NCBI GenBank assembly: GCA_025618425.1
Contig: CM046847.1
Coordinates: 5,714,441 to 5,778,440, forward strand
Length of the DNA stretch: 64,000 bases
Direction: 5' to 3'
DNA from: Heliocidaris tuberculata
Taxonomy: Eukaryota > Echinodermata > Echinoidea > Camarodonta > Echinometridae
Positions 1-11,172 of this stretch are shown piece after piece (position 1 is the stretch's first letter; every line of letters starts with the position of its first letter). The notes under the pieces are model-generated. The model was not told where the DNA came from and ran no database searches. It saw nothing but the letters and a program-made list of their open reading frames with translations. A program made the position numbers and the translations under genes.

Positions 1-617
1 TCTCCTCTTCATCTCCTCTTCATCTCCTCTTCATCTCCTCTTCATCCCCTCTTCATCTCCTCTTCATCTCCTCTTCATCCCCTCTTCATCCCCTCTTCAT
101 CTCCTCTTCATCCCCTCTTCATCCCCTCTTCATCCCCTCTTCATCCCCTCTTCATCTCCTCTTCATCCCCTCTTCATCCCCTCTTCATCCCCTCTTCATC
201 CCCTCTTCATCTCCTCTTCATCTCCTCTTCATCTCCTCTTCATCCTCTCTTCATCCCCTCTTCATCCTCTCTTCATCCCCTCTTCATCTCCTCTTCATCC
301 CCTCTTCATCTCCTCTTCATCCCCTCTTCATCCCCTCTTCATCCCCTCTTCATCCCCTCTTCATCCCCTCTTCATCCTCTCTTCATCTCCTCTTCATCTC
401 CTCTTCATCCCCTCTTCATCCCCTCTTCATCCTCTCTTCATCTCCTCTTCATCTCCTCTTCATCCTCTCTTCATCCCCTCTTCATCCCCTCTTCATCCCC
501 TCTTCATCCTCTCTTCATCTCCTCTTCATCCCCTCTTCATCCCCTCTTCATCTCCTCTTCATCTCCTCTTCATCCCCTCTTCATCCCCTCTTCATCCCCT
601 CTTCATCTCCTCTTCGT
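1..617. repeat. 11-bp polypyrimidine minisatellite
   Basis: About 55 tandem copies of an 11-bp unit, CTCCTCTTCAT, with three main variants (CTCC, CCCC and CTCT at the start of the unit). The A of the unit recurs every 11 bases from position 11. It is pure C/T except for that A. It occupies the place where the last PCGF exon and 3' UTR would be sought, so that exon must lie left of the window. Confidence 0.97.
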
Positions 618-1440
618 CCCCTCTCCCTCCCTTCTCTCCCCTCTCCCTCCCTTCTCTCTCCCTTCTCTCTCCCCTCTCCCTCCCCTCTCCCTCCCTTCTC
701 TCTCCCTTCTCTCCCTCTCCCTCCCCTCTCCCTCCCCTCTCCCTCCCTTCTCTCTCCCCTCTCCCTCCCCTCTCCCTCCCTTCTCTCTCCCCTCTCCCTC
801 CCCTCTCCCTCCCTTCTCTCTCCCCTCTCCCTCCCCTCTCCCTCCCTTCTCTCTCCCTTCTCTCCCCTCTCCCTCCCCTCTCCCTCCCTTCTCTCTCCCC
901 TCTCCCTCCCCTCTCCCTCCCTTCTCTCTCCCTTCTCTCCCCTCTCCCTCCCCTCTCCCTCCCTTCTCTCTCCCCTCTCCCTCCCCTCTCCCTCCCCTCT
1001 CCCTCCCTTCTCTCTCCCCTCTCCCTCCCCTCTCCCTCCCTTCTCTCTCCCTTCTCTCCCCTCTCCCTCCCCTCTCCCTCCCTTCTCTCTCCCCTTTCCC
1101 TCCCCTCTCCCTCCCTTCTCTCTCCCCTCTCCCTCCCCTCTCCCTCCCTTCTCTCTCCCTTCTCTCCCCTCTCCCTCCCCTCTCCCTCCCTTCTCTCTCC
1201 CCTCTCCCTCCCCTCTCCCTCCCTTCTCTCTCCCTTCTCTCCCCTCTCCCTCCCCTCTCCCTCCCTTCTCTCTCCCCTCTCCCTCCCCTCTCCCTCCCTT
1301 CTCCCTCCCCTCTCCCTCCCCTCTCCCTCCCCTCTCTCTCCCCTCTCCCTTCCATCTGCCTCCCCTCTGCCTTCCCTCTTCCTCCCCTCTCTCTCCCCTC
1401 TCTCTCCTCTCTCCCCGCTCCCGTCTTTCTCACCTCTCCC
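618..1440. repeat. Polypyrimidine minisatellite with ~33-bp higher-order period
   Basis: Almost pure C/T. Subunits CCCTCTCCCTC and TTCTCTCTCCC of about 11 bases are arranged in a 33-base higher-order unit. Because 33 is a multiple of 3, the minus strand stays open for 276 codons with an 11-residue Arg/Gly/Glu repeat (RGGRGEREGRE). I treat that reading frame as a by-product of the repeat, not a gene. The mirror-like homopurine/homopyrimidine composition is of the kind that can form triplex DNA. Confidence 0.93.
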
Positions 1441-1532
1441 TCCCCTCCTCCTCCCCTTATTGGTTCACTGTTGGCTGTATAGGAGCATCAAGTGGACTAT
1501 ATTTGATACAGATCAATGAAGTATGTACTTAC

Positions 1533-1613
1533 CTTTGCTCGCCACCTTGTTACGCAGACAAATTTTAACGTGTGATCTTTGCCTAGGATCTCTTCATTGC
1601 ATAGGATATCGAG
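1533..1613 (-). CDS. pcgf3: PCGF3/5-like Polycomb RING protein, exon 7 (RAWUL end)
   Basis: This 81-base exon encodes 27 residues beginning [18 protein letters not shown] and ending TRWRAK. It is the most conserved stretch of the RAWUL (ubiquitin-like) domain of PCGF proteins and is nearly identical to vertebrate PCGF3. In the family this domain binds partner subunits such as BCOR or AUTS2-type proteins. The acceptor is ..GATCAG and the donor GTAAGT; both boundaries are phase 0 and join exon 6 in frame. The usual ending, roughly LLLHYRPK plus a few residues, is absent here and must come from a further exon outside the window. Reading into the intron instead hits a stop after 11 codons. Identity is read by eye from remembered family sequence; the choice of PCGF3 over PCGF5 is less certain, and many invertebrates have a single PCGF3/5 gene. 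Confidence 0.93.
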
Positions 1614-1853
1614 CTGATCAGAAAAACAAAGACACAAAAAGAAACATCTTAAATATAATTGATTACGAGTGAAATATCAGAGTACCAGTAATATAAACAG
1701 GGCAAACATTTTCTTTAGAAGTGATAATTTGCTCTCCCTTTACTTTGTCTCAAGGTAAAGCACAGCTTTTAGATTATCTACATGTAAGGGCAATAGTTTT
1801 GACCGCGCCTCTCAGAGCAGTCAATATTTGTATACTAGCCTATGGCCACTCAC
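1614..1853 (-). other. Intron 6 of the PCGF gene
   Basis: A short 240-base intron, bounded by GTGAGT next to 1854 and AG next to 1613 on the minus strand. It contains no repeat or gene that I can see and is by far the shortest intron of the gene. Confidence 0.85.
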
Positions 1854-2053
1854 CTCGTTAAATTTATCTAAATGTAATTTCTTGGCAACAAATTTCTTGA
1901 TATGATTTATGGTAGCCTGGGAAGAGATACGGATGAACTTTTTCCGAAGTGGACCGAGCTTGTTGGTGCTGCATTCCAGTACGATCTTGACCTGTTCGTC
2001 GTTCCGGTGGTAGTCATCATCGCCATCTTTGGTGATATCGTTCTGCAGATCGT
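1854..2053 (-). CDS. pcgf3: PCGF3/5-like Polycomb RING protein, exon 6 (RAWUL start)
   Basis: This 200-base exon completes one split codon (Asp, if exon 5 is joined directly) and then encodes 66 residues. It opens with the acidic linker DLQNDITKDGDDD, followed by the family signature DYHRNDEQ. The first half of the RAWUL domain follows: a variable LECSTNKLGPLRKKFIR strand pair and the helix INHIKKFVAKKL. The exon ends DKFNE, which joins LDILCNEE of exon 7 exactly as in PCGF3. The acceptor is TTATCCAG after a pyrimidine-rich tract and the donor is GTGAGT. The overlapping plus-strand frame at 1902-2204 is a shadow. In the protein this region is about residues 110-176. Confidence 0.95.
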
Positions 2054-2307
2054 CTGGATAATGAAAGAGACAGAAAAAAGTTCAAAATACAAATGTTCAA
2101 ATCAGATAAAGATAGGGAATGACAAAACGCAGCAAAACCATAGGTCACCACTCAAGTTACAAAAAACTACGACATACCCTTCTACTGTGGCAAAGACGTC
2201 ATAACAGCAGAAGGCATTTCAATCATCTTCATATAGTTCACCTCTTTATAACACTGTCCATGCAAAAATCCTAATTACATACATACATGTAGGCCTGCAT
2301 GTACATT

Positions 2308-2456
2308 GGGGTCCTGTTTCATAAAACTTGTTGTCAATGACAAGTTATGATAGTTGTTATAAGCTACTGAAATCATTGAATTTGATTGGCTAAGAACAAA
2401 TTTGTCATAGATCTGCAGCAGTTGTTATTGATAACAAGTTTTATGAAACAGGGCCC
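2308..2456. mobile_element. Palindromic MITE with GGGCCC-type ends
   Basis: Inverted ends GTCCTGTTTCATAAAACTTG and CAAGTTTTATGAAACAGGGC enclose about 150 bases, almost all of which can fold back on itself. Typical non-autonomous fold-back element. No clear target duplication was found. Confidence 0.8.
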
Positions 2457-2549
2457 AGATGTTGTACATGTATGACTAGCCACATGAATCAGTGTATCCA
2501 CATATACTGTACAGTGTAATGGACCTTTGGCTTCTTGAAAACCATTTAC

Positions 2550-2579
2550 CTTCTGAAGATGTTTTTGAAATGTGAACGG
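2550..2579 (-). CDS. Possible 30-base alternative micro-exon of the PCGF gene
   Basis: A 30-base segment lies between ACACAG and GTAAATGG on the minus strand. Its phases fit between exons 5 and 6 and it would add ten residues (A-VHISKTSSE) to the acidic linker. The linker is short compared with vertebrate PCGF3, so an extra exon would make sense. The acceptor has a poor pyrimidine tract, and exons 5 and 6 also join in frame without it. Weak candidate only. Confidence 0.15.
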
Positions 2580-3193
2580 CTGTGTGATTTCCCTTCATTA
2601 ATGTCGGTGATTGTTATCCTTAACTTTATACTGGAAAAAATCTCAAAATGATTATATTCCATGTGAGCAAAACAGATTTCCATTTCATTGCCAAATGTAT
2701 TTAGGACAAATACATAAATAAATAAGGTGAAATAAAGTAATAAAAGAAGGAAAGAGCGATAGAAGAGAGAGAGAGAGAGAGATGACAAATACAAAGAAAA
2801 CAAGCAAACATACAAATTGGTGTTACAGAATGAAAGAAAAGGGGATTTACCCAACAAGATGGACCCTAACTACAGATTCCAAATTATAACTGCACATCAT
2901 CAGAAACACAAGGAAAATATATCTAAAAAGTGAAAGTCCCAAATATAAACCAAGAAGGTGCAATATAAATCAGTATTTCTATATTATTCATAACAGTGAA
3001 CGGTGTTGTGGGAGATACAAGGATATAGATGTAATGATGTATCTCACAGACGGAAGCATTCTGCAATAATAAAAGTCATTAACAGGACACAATAGCCTTG
3101 TTTCACCTGAAAGAAAGGAAATTATGACTATGATATCATTAATTATAATGGGATTGTGGGAACTATTAATCATTCATCATGTTTGTAGAATCA

Positions 3194-3352
3194 GGGCTCC
3201 GTCTTACAAAGAGTTGAGATCAATTGCAAATCTCAAACAACGATTCTGATTGGTCGATAGTGGGTATGTTGAACAATACGCGCATGCAACATTGATTGTG
3301 ATTGGCCATTTCCATTTTGCGATTGATTGCAAACCTTTGTTAGACGGGGCCC
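3194..3352. mobile_element. Palindromic MITE with GGGCYCC ends
   Basis: Left end GGGCTCCGTCTTACAAAG pairs with right end CTTTGTTAGACGGGGCCC. The inner arms also pair (GATTCTGATTGGTC against GATTGTGATTGGCC as imperfect inverted copies). Same style of fold-back element as 2308-2456 but different sequence. Confidence 0.75.
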
Positions 3353-3901
3353 AGTGTTTACGACAAACATGGTACTTGTAAAAGCCGCTCATACACAGAG
3401 CAATTAGTGAAATCTAAGGATACGATTTCGAACCACAATCTCAAATTCAATTGCGCTATTTAATGTCAGTCTTTATTATCGACCATGGTTATTTGAAAAG
3501 CTCTTTGTGTACACATGAAGGGCAATGGAAGTGAGATAAGAAAATGGAATACATACAATGTATCTCACGAGTGAATGGGGGGAAAGAAAAAGTGGGTTTC
3601 AACTGCGATTCACGTTTCACCTTTTCAAGCCTTTGAAAGGGCCAATACTCTTTCTTTTTGGATAGCCTTGTCGATTTTCATCTTTCTATCGAGAAACAAA
3701 TCCTTTGCCTGCTTTTGAATGGGTAAAGAGTCAAGAAATATTCTTGTGCATTACAATTTTCAAGGTGACTTCACCACAAAGAAGCTATCAAAATATAATG
3801 CTTCTAAATAATCAAAGGCATGGGCAGCGATCCCAAGGGGGACAAGGGGTGCCCCCCTGGAAATATTGAATTTTGTACAGCAACTAATGGTTTTCTTGTC
3901 G

Positions 3902-3923
3902 CCCCCCCCCCCCCCCCCCCCCC
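3902..3923. repeat. Poly(C) tract
   Basis: About 22 consecutive C. One of about ten long C or G homopolymers in the window; not assigned to an element here. Confidence 0.95.
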
Positions 3924-5399
3924 TGGCCATGACAAGAAATTGCCACACATGATCAAATGTAATCTAAATGATAATTATTGCATTAATCAAAACGCTCATT
4001 GGCAGCAATTCATGGCCACTGCAAGTAACACAACTCTACTGATGAATCATACAAATATGCTTCCTACATTTATAGATTTAATGGCACTTTCATATGTAAT
4101 TATGATGGATGGCAGGAAATGAAAGGCTTTATTTATAGATGATAATGAGAGATTTACTGGTAGTTGTCCCCAAAAAATGATTTGCTAAATGTACTCTTAT
4201 TATGTAATCCAATTTAACCTCCTTACAGGTACATCAGTTTCTTCTATTTTAAAGTTCATATCATGGTTTAATTGTGCATTATGAAACATAATAAAAAGTT
4301 TAAAGCAAATTAACCAATATTGAGTATAGAAATAGGTATTGCATATTCTTTGTACATTTTCCTACATTCTTTTGACAAGAGCATTATATCAGTGAGAAAC
4401 AAAATAGTTCAATGAGACACCATGAATAAATCTGAATGCCCGGCATGCCCCGATGCATTGACCAAACACAGTGATTTACCCGAAGAGTAGCAATCCAACG
4501 TCCTCTCCCTCTCCTACTCAAAATAGTCAAGAGGCACCCAAGAAATACCAGGTATTGTATAGTCAAATAGTAATTGTTATTGACTGATATTTTAGCCCTT
4601 GTTGTGATGGTTTATTTTAAAAAACAAGACTTGCAGCTGAAGAGCTGATATTATTTATTTTCAACAAAAGTTATAGAAAATGTATTACATCATAACGAAA
4701 AACATCAAGAAACAAAAATAACGTAGTACATAATAATGATCATAGTACCTGTACTTAGCAGAATCAAATGGAAGCACATATGAAGGATGAAATTTAAATA
4801 ATGAATTTTTTAAAAAATACAGCTTCAATAGGCAATGCCAAAGTATTTTCAGTTTCTTGTAGCATGATGAGGAGTAAAATAGTAATATTAAAGTGGATTA
4901 TGACCATTTTTAATGATACGCATATAATTTAATTGTACTTAAAACAAAACAAAAAGAATTATCATAAAATTCTTGGTAAATTTTTAGTTCTATAACAGTT
5001 CTTGCTCCATTCAGAGATGTTACTATATTGAATGGCAGACTGAAAGTCATTATAAAAGCTTGTAGTTTCACCTAAAAAGGAGAAAGTGGGATTGCTTTCT
5101 ATAGCTACTTTTTCATGTTAGGGTGAATGATTTTTTTTCATGTTCATAATGAATGGTTTACATGTCTCATGATTCCCATCAATTTCACTTTCATATATAT
5201 TACACATGAATTATCGTTAACAATTTTCCATCATGCAATCATGTTAATTACGGTTTTTAACATTCATGTAAAATATGTTTTAAATGCAGGCTTCATTTTC
5301 CTCCATATGAATGTCTACTAAAACCCTGCTTCTCAAAATATCATCTTATCACAAACATGATATTCGCTTTAATTATTTGATTGATAACTTTGCAGACTC

Positions 5400-6185
5400 C
5401 GTGCATGACGGTCTTCATACAATTTTACGAAATGCTGCTAGCTCTTCCAAATCATCTTAGGATAATGAAGTCTCTAAGTCCCATTCACCTCGCCACCTCA
5501 ATCTCCCCATCCCTATAGGCATCAACGACGATAACAAGGAGAGATAACCCATGCCATGTTGTCTTGGATGATAAATAACAGATTAAATTTTTATTCTTTA
5601 TCTCCAAATATTGCCTTGTTGTCTTTTTTTTTCTGGCCTTGTAAAGGCAACATAAGCTCACAGACACAAGTATCTGATTTTAGTATGCAGCTGTGCAACC
5701 AAAGCAAGCTAGCAAGCACAAAATTTGATGTTTTTTCCTAGAGTGAACATATAGTTTTGTCATAAATATACATTAGATGTGATATAGATATTACATCTAC
5801 AAACAGACCATTTCTCTGTTAAAATGTAAGGTGATGGTTGCCCAAATATGATGTGATGGTTGCCCGAATACGGGTGATTTCAAAATTCTCATGGAACGCC
5901 TGTAAAGGCAAACTCTGGATTTTCAAAATTGGATTTCTGAACTTGTCTTCTTCCATGCTACATGTATTCTTGTTCTAGGAATGTTATTGAAGTTCTTGTA
6001 GGAAATACTTGTTCATGACTGTGTTCAAACAACTCCTCCTATACACAGTCATTTACCTCCCCCAAATTACCTGAGGAGAATGTAGTCTCAAAGACTCACC
6101 TTCCCTCCCCCCCCCCCCCCTCAATCTCCTCAACCCTGTGGGCATCAACGAACAGTGACTACAACAAGAGATAAAACATGCAAGT
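5400..6185. repeat. Diverged direct duplication
   Basis: Segments near 5400-5560 and 6000-6185 share order and wording. Both have an AATGAAGTCTC/AATGTAGTCTC block, then CTCAATCTCC, then GGCATCAACGA, then an AAGGAGAGATAA-like block. The second copy has acquired a poly(C) tract at about 6106. A diverged direct repeat rather than coding exons. Confidence 0.5.
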
Positions 6186-7311
6186 GATTGATGTCTTAAA
6201 TTAAGAGTAACCGATACTGCCTGCCTGCCGAGCTCTCCAAGTTGTCAGTAGATTGTCAACGGTCATGGTGCTTTCCACGCGATGCACCAGACTGCGTTCA
6301 AGGTGTGATCTCGCATTCATTCCTTCCGCAGATGGGGCTTAAGCCCTCGTGAGTTCAAGCTTCTTTACGTTTGATCCTCTGATGCATCGATTCGCTCGGT
6401 TAAGTGACATTGTTTCAAACCAACCTGCCGCTCTGCGATGAGAGACCAGTTTCACTACATGCAATCAAATATTTTGAATGCCTCTTTCATGCGCATTGCT
6501 CTGTACAGTAGACTCAAACATTAGCCTGAGGCTTGCCCGCCCCCACAGAACCATGTACAGCCAAAACATTCAACTTGAATTTCGATAAGTGAAATGCAAT
6601 ACACCGAATTGGTAAATAGAATAGATCTTCACAAGCCACTCAAGTGTGTGGAGCGTTCCATTAATGCAAACAAATGTCTTCTTTGAATTATCTTGAATCG
6701 CTTGCAATAAATTAACCCAGTCACATATAATGTATGAAAGGTAAATCCTTTTTTTTTTCTACAATACCTTCATATCCATGGACCTTACAAGCAGAGCTCT
6801 GTAAGTCAAGTTAAAGTACCAGCAAACTTCTTAGCTCTAATTTGGATTTGAAATATTTGAGAACATACTGGTAAATAAATGCATGGAATTTACAAGATCA
6901 ATTATTCACTGGACAACGAAATACACTATCGATGTACATGTACATGTACAAAGCATCATAAAGTGTTCAAACAAAGACGCTTTTGCCACCCTTTCCAGAT
7001 AAAGTCTACCAACAAAAAAAACAAACAAAAAAACAAAACTGGAGGCTGTATTCTGTAGCTATATTTTACACTTTTTTTGTTCACTTCTTCAAAGTTATCA
7101 GTGGGGATGGTGGAGAGAAATCATTATTTTGACACCGAGAATAATGGCAAGCTTGCCAGCATCATTGTATCTCGAGGCAAAAACGTTTCATGTGTACAAG
7201 TATGTCTTTCACGAGGATAATTTCCTTGAAAGATAACCTCAAACTGCCGGCTTTCACATGAAAAATGTGAACTGGTTTTAGAAATGGCAGGGAATACATT
7301 TATTCATTGTA

Positions 7312-7652
7312 GAGTGGTCTACTTCACCGGACTGTGGATCACACGGTTCACAGTTCGAGTCCCGCCGTGGCACTAACATCCTTTGGCAAGGCATTAATCT
7401 ACATTGTCACTCTCACCCGGGAGATGATGGGTACCTGTGAGGATTGCCGAAAGTCAATGTGACTGTGTTTGCCATTGCCCTACATGCATGCATGTGAACG
7501 GTGCAAAATGGTAGGAATGCTCCCTTAAGGAGTGGAGATGGTGCACACTTGTGTGCGGGTTTGAAATCCAATGACCAGGGGTAATAATTAATAACATTGT
7601 AAAGCGCATTGAAGTATTCACTTCATATAAATGTAGTATATTATATTCATTA
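7312..7652 (+). mobile_element. tRNA-derived SINE
   Basis: A box-B-like GTTCGAGTCCCG at about 7353 is followed by the SINE body (CCTTTGGCAAGGCATTAATC). The tail ACATTGTAAAGCGCATTGAA, then TATAAATGTAGTATATTA, is typical of tRNA SINEs in marine invertebrates. The A box is degenerate. A second and third tRNA-like element at 48485 and 59613 share the CCTTTGG..ATTAATC core. Confidence 0.7.
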
Positions 7653-8049
7653 GTTGTCAGTAAAGTGTGAACACCTATATTTTGACATGAATAATGCAAG
7701 TTTACAAGCAGATCTCGCTCTAAAAATATTCCACTTTTAATGACTTTAAAGAGGATAACTTGTTGAAAGCTCAAAGCAAAATGACATATTTAATGAAATT
7801 TGTATTATAAACATGTTTCAGATGGAGAAAATTCAGTTCTTGTGTGAATGCAGCAGTCACATATGTTGTCTGATATTCATCAGTGTTTTGATGGGTATCT
7901 CTTCATCAAACCCATTTGTAATCCTCTCAGCGGCCCGAATATAAATGCACTTTGGTCAATTTTCCAGGGTACAGTACATGTATGTTGCCGCGTCTGTCAT
8001 CAGCCCCAAAGAGCATGTGGCACACAGCATAAATCTGAACTGAGAGATG

Positions 8050-8895
8050 GAGTCTTGTGATAGCACTTTTATGCTGATGTCTGGGCTGAAGCAACAGAGA
8101 TTAGGATGATACTGATTGTATTTTGGATACAGTAACACAGGAGTCTGGCAAGTGCTCCTATAATCAATGAGTTCAGGCTGAGACGATGCTTTATGGAAAG
8201 GTCAATATCCAGGGGTTCAGAGATGGATGATGGTTCGACTAAATTCTCACTGCGATCTCAATAATGCCCCTAAAAATTCATATTTCCTATAAGAACGATT
8301 AGGCTCATTGAGATACATACAACAAAAATCACAGGTTTTAACATATCATGGTTTCAAGAACTTCGCAAACACACTTTATACAATTTTGAGAGCATGTTGT
8401 CATCTTGTCAACACAAATGAGCATCTCACAACACAGCATAAACCTTGCAATAGCAATATATAACGCTGATTATGTTGATGTCTGGGCTGAAGCAACACAG
8501 ACTGGGGTGATACTGATTGTATTTTGGATACAGTAACACAGGAGTCTAGCAGTGCTCATATAATCAATGAGTTCAGGCTGAGACGATGCTTCCTGGAAAG
8601 GTGAATATCCAAAGGTTCAGAGATGGAAAATTGTTTAAACTGATTTCTTTTATTGTGATCTCAATGTACTCAATATTCCTAAAAATTCATAAAATTTACT
8701 GGGTTAAAGCGAATATACACCACTGAAGTCACAAGTCACAGGGTTAAATAAAACAAAGTTTAAGGAACTTCACAAACACACTTTAGGAGAACATTGTCAC
8801 CATGTCAGCCCAAATGAGCATCTAGATACACTGCATATATCTGAAGTATTGTAATATTTACACTTTTATGCTGATGTTAGACATAGCCTGAAGAA
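8050..8895. repeat. Three tandem ~400-bp units
   Basis: The block GATGTCTGGGCTGAAGCAAC occurs at about 8076 and again at about 8477, and a degraded version occurs at about 8872. It is followed in the first two by TTTTGGATACAGTAACACAG and AATCAATGAGTTCAGGCTGA. The third unit keeps the preceding CACAAACACACTTTA block. The array ends about 150 bases before exon 5. Confidence 0.85.
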
Positions 8896-9048
8896 CTGGA
8901 GAGAAGAAAGAGAGAGTGGATGAGAGAGAAAAGAGAGAAACCACGGACAGAGACAGACAGACAAACTTTCAAATAGACAGGGAGACAATATAAAGACAGA
9001 CACAAACAATGACACCTCTCGTGAAACAATTGATCTCACTTGACTTAC

Positions 9049-9114
9049 CTTGTTTTTCTTCAGGTTCTGTTTTACCGAACGATTCATAAAACTCCTTTTC
9101 TCTCCTCTCCTCAC
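9049..9114 (-). CDS. pcgf3: PCGF3/5-like Polycomb RING protein, exon 5 (post-RING helix)
   Basis: A 66-base exon encoding, after a split Ser codon shared with exon 4, EERREKEFYESFGKTEPEEK. It corresponds to the charged helix that follows the KLVP motif in PCGF proteins, where vertebrate PCGF3 has a similar R/K/E-rich ..REFYHKLG sequence. The acceptor is TTATTTTCAG and the donor GTAAGT. It begins in phase 1 and ends in phase 1, so it can splice directly to exon 6. About residues 88-110. The linker between FYESFG and DYHRND would be about 23 residues, shorter than in vertebrate PCGF3. Confidence 0.9.
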
Positions 9115-9366
9115 CTGAAAATAAAGGCGCAAAAATATTAAAAAAGGACAGGTGTACAGTGTGAATTCAGTAACCTAACATCATGTACTGATCTAATCAG
9201 GAAGTCACCTGTACCTCTACATGTGTTATAAAATCCTGGCACATTAGAACCTAGAACCGTAGAATCCTGGAACATTAATTTTGAATCCTGCTCATATAGC
9301 TTCCGGCAAAAGTATCAGACTTCATACACTAAGTACAGTAACATATAGTGAATAAGTTGATATTAA

Positions 9367-9731
9367 AGTGTACCAATCACTAGAAAAAATAATTTGTGTA
9401 CAGCTAGAAAGTATAAAATCAACCTCAAAGAACTTTGTCTGGTATTCTAGAGGTCAACAGTTAATGAGTATGAAGGAAATAAAGGATAACATGAAAATGC
9501 TCGCGCAGAACCGAACTCTGAGTTTGGTTCCGCGCGAGCCTTTATCTTGGCGAGCGCGTACGGGTGCGTTGAGTAGTCTACTCATGAGTCGCTTTTATGC
9601 TTATAGAGAGTGTAATTAAAATTGCAGTATCTCTTTATAGAATTAATATTTGAAGCCCATATTTTGAATATAGTATAACGACATGAAACCTCTAACATAC
9701 AGAGCAAAAATATTTTTGGTGATTGGTACCT
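9367..9731. mobile_element. TTAA-bounded MITE (copy 1)
   Basis: Ends AGTGTACCAATCAC and GTGATTGGTACCT are inverted copies flanked by TTAA on both sides (9363-9366 and 9732-9735), the piggyBac-type target duplication. The core contains a CG-rich stretch (GGTTCCGCGCGAGCC). A related, damaged copy lies at about 42800-43114 and shares the core GGTTCCGC..GTAC.GGTGCGT..TAGTCTACTCA. Confidence 0.85.
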
Positions 9732-10846
9732 TTAATCACAATCAAGCAACAAAACCTACATGTACCGCAAGTAACGATGACTTTGTTCTATCAAATAACA
9801 CAAACAAAAGAAGCACTTCACATGATATTGTGAATACATTTGCATAGATTATAAAGAATAATTGAAAAAGAGACAAAATATCTTAGAGGAAGAAAGACAA
9901 AGAGACTTCCTCTGGTAACTATTTTTTCTCTTTTTTTTTTTTAAATTGGGCCAAATAAACTGAAAAGTAATTCCATTTTTCATTACCTAAAAATTGTATC
10001 TGAAAGACTGAAACTGGACTTACTCCCTTTCAAGAATAATGTGAAGGAGGAAGTAAAATGTGTAGATTGAGGCTTTTAAAGATTAACCACTTCAAAATCA
10101 TGTTATCATTATTGCTCAGTTCTGTATAATCCAGGAAGCTTATAACAGATGCGCCTACACAGACATGGGGGTATTTGACAACAAAGGGATTTCCTCAAGC
10201 TCGGCTTTCCTTCCATGGTTTCACATACAGATTACAACTTGTAATTTGATGTTTTAAGAAAATAATGATACAAACAAACTGCTTCTATAAATTTCCTTTT
10301 TAAAGTATAACTGTAGGCATATAAATCATTTGAGTAATTATGAGATAAGGGTTATTTCCCTGTATTAAAAAATAATACTACATTGTAATGTTTGGAGTAA
10401 AAACAATTCGTCGCCTTCACCACGAACCGTCCTCTTTAGCCAAAGTTGTAATTTTTTTAATTTTTTTGTTTTTTGCATTTTTCATATGTACTCATGGTTA
10501 TCTTGCATCTGTGCAAGTTTCAGAATCTGAAAATGCATGGTTACTTAATAATGACAACACTGCAAAGCATCCTCTCATCAGTAAATGAGATTTATCTGCA
10601 CCACGAACCGTCATCTCTTGAATGCGCGCATAGTCTATACACGCGCGTTCCAGACATTAGCACGTGGTGAAGGATCTGTTGGAATTTCTGTTATGTTTTA
10701 AGATGTGATTAGCTTGTTTATTCAAAATAGATTGACTGTAATGAGAAAACAAAACCTGTTTTCATGTGTTCATTCATTTCAACAATAAATAATTCAAATT
10801 TATTCCACTGCCTTCCTAAAATAATGTCTCCTACAAACATTAAGGT

Positions 10847-11172
10847 AACAGTGTTCCTATCGCTTAACTTCTTATGATTGTGGACTGAAGGTTTGAAATA
10901 ACACTTAAATCTCTGTGTTTCCTTTGTATCATTAATATTTTGAATTGGAAAATAAATTATGAATTTAAATACTTTACAGAAATGAAATGAAATGAAATTT
11001 GCTCAATGCAACAGTGTTCCTATCGCTTAACTTCTTATGATTGTGGACTGAAGGTTTGAAATAACACTTAGATCTCTGTGTTTCCTTTGTATCATTAATA
11101 TTTTGAATTGGAAAATAAATTATGAATTTAAATACTTTACAGAAATGAAATGATATGAAATTTGCTCAATGC
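10847..11172. repeat. Recent 163-bp tandem duplication
   Basis: Two nearly identical 163-base units begin AACAGTGTTCCTATCGC at 10847 and 11010. They differ at only a few positions, so the duplication is young relative to other repeats here. It lies inside the 2.65-kb TIR element. Confidence 0.92.

Larger units (their letters stand above)
2054..9048 (-). other. Intron 5 of the PCGF gene
   Basis: Seven kilobases with no convincing gene apart from one possible 30-base micro-exon at 2550-2579. It holds two short GGGCCC-ended palindromic MITEs, poly(C) tracts at about 3902 and 6106, a partial duplication (5400-5560 against 6000-6185), a SINE and three ~400-bp tandem units. The stretch 4100-5400 is plain AT-rich sequence in which I see nothing specific. 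Confidence 0.8.

Noticed and set aside
603..1433. 276-residue Arg/Gly/Glu-rich minus-strand reading frame
   Set aside because: It is the direct product of a 33-base period minisatellite; no start context, splice sites or non-repeat flanks support a protein.
1441..1482. Minus-strand acceptor TATACAG giving PTVNQ-stop as the last PCGF exon
   Set aside because: It would delete the conserved final RAWUL strand; more likely a chance acceptor, although not excluded.
1902..2204. 100-residue plus-strand frame
   Set aside because: Antisense shadow of PCGF exon 6.
5490..5515. 24-base minus-strand segment between TATAG and GTGAATGG as an extra PCGF exon
   Set aside because: Phase-compatible, but it encodes a basic GMGRLRWR stretch in what should be an acidic linker, and it belongs to a duplicated repeat.
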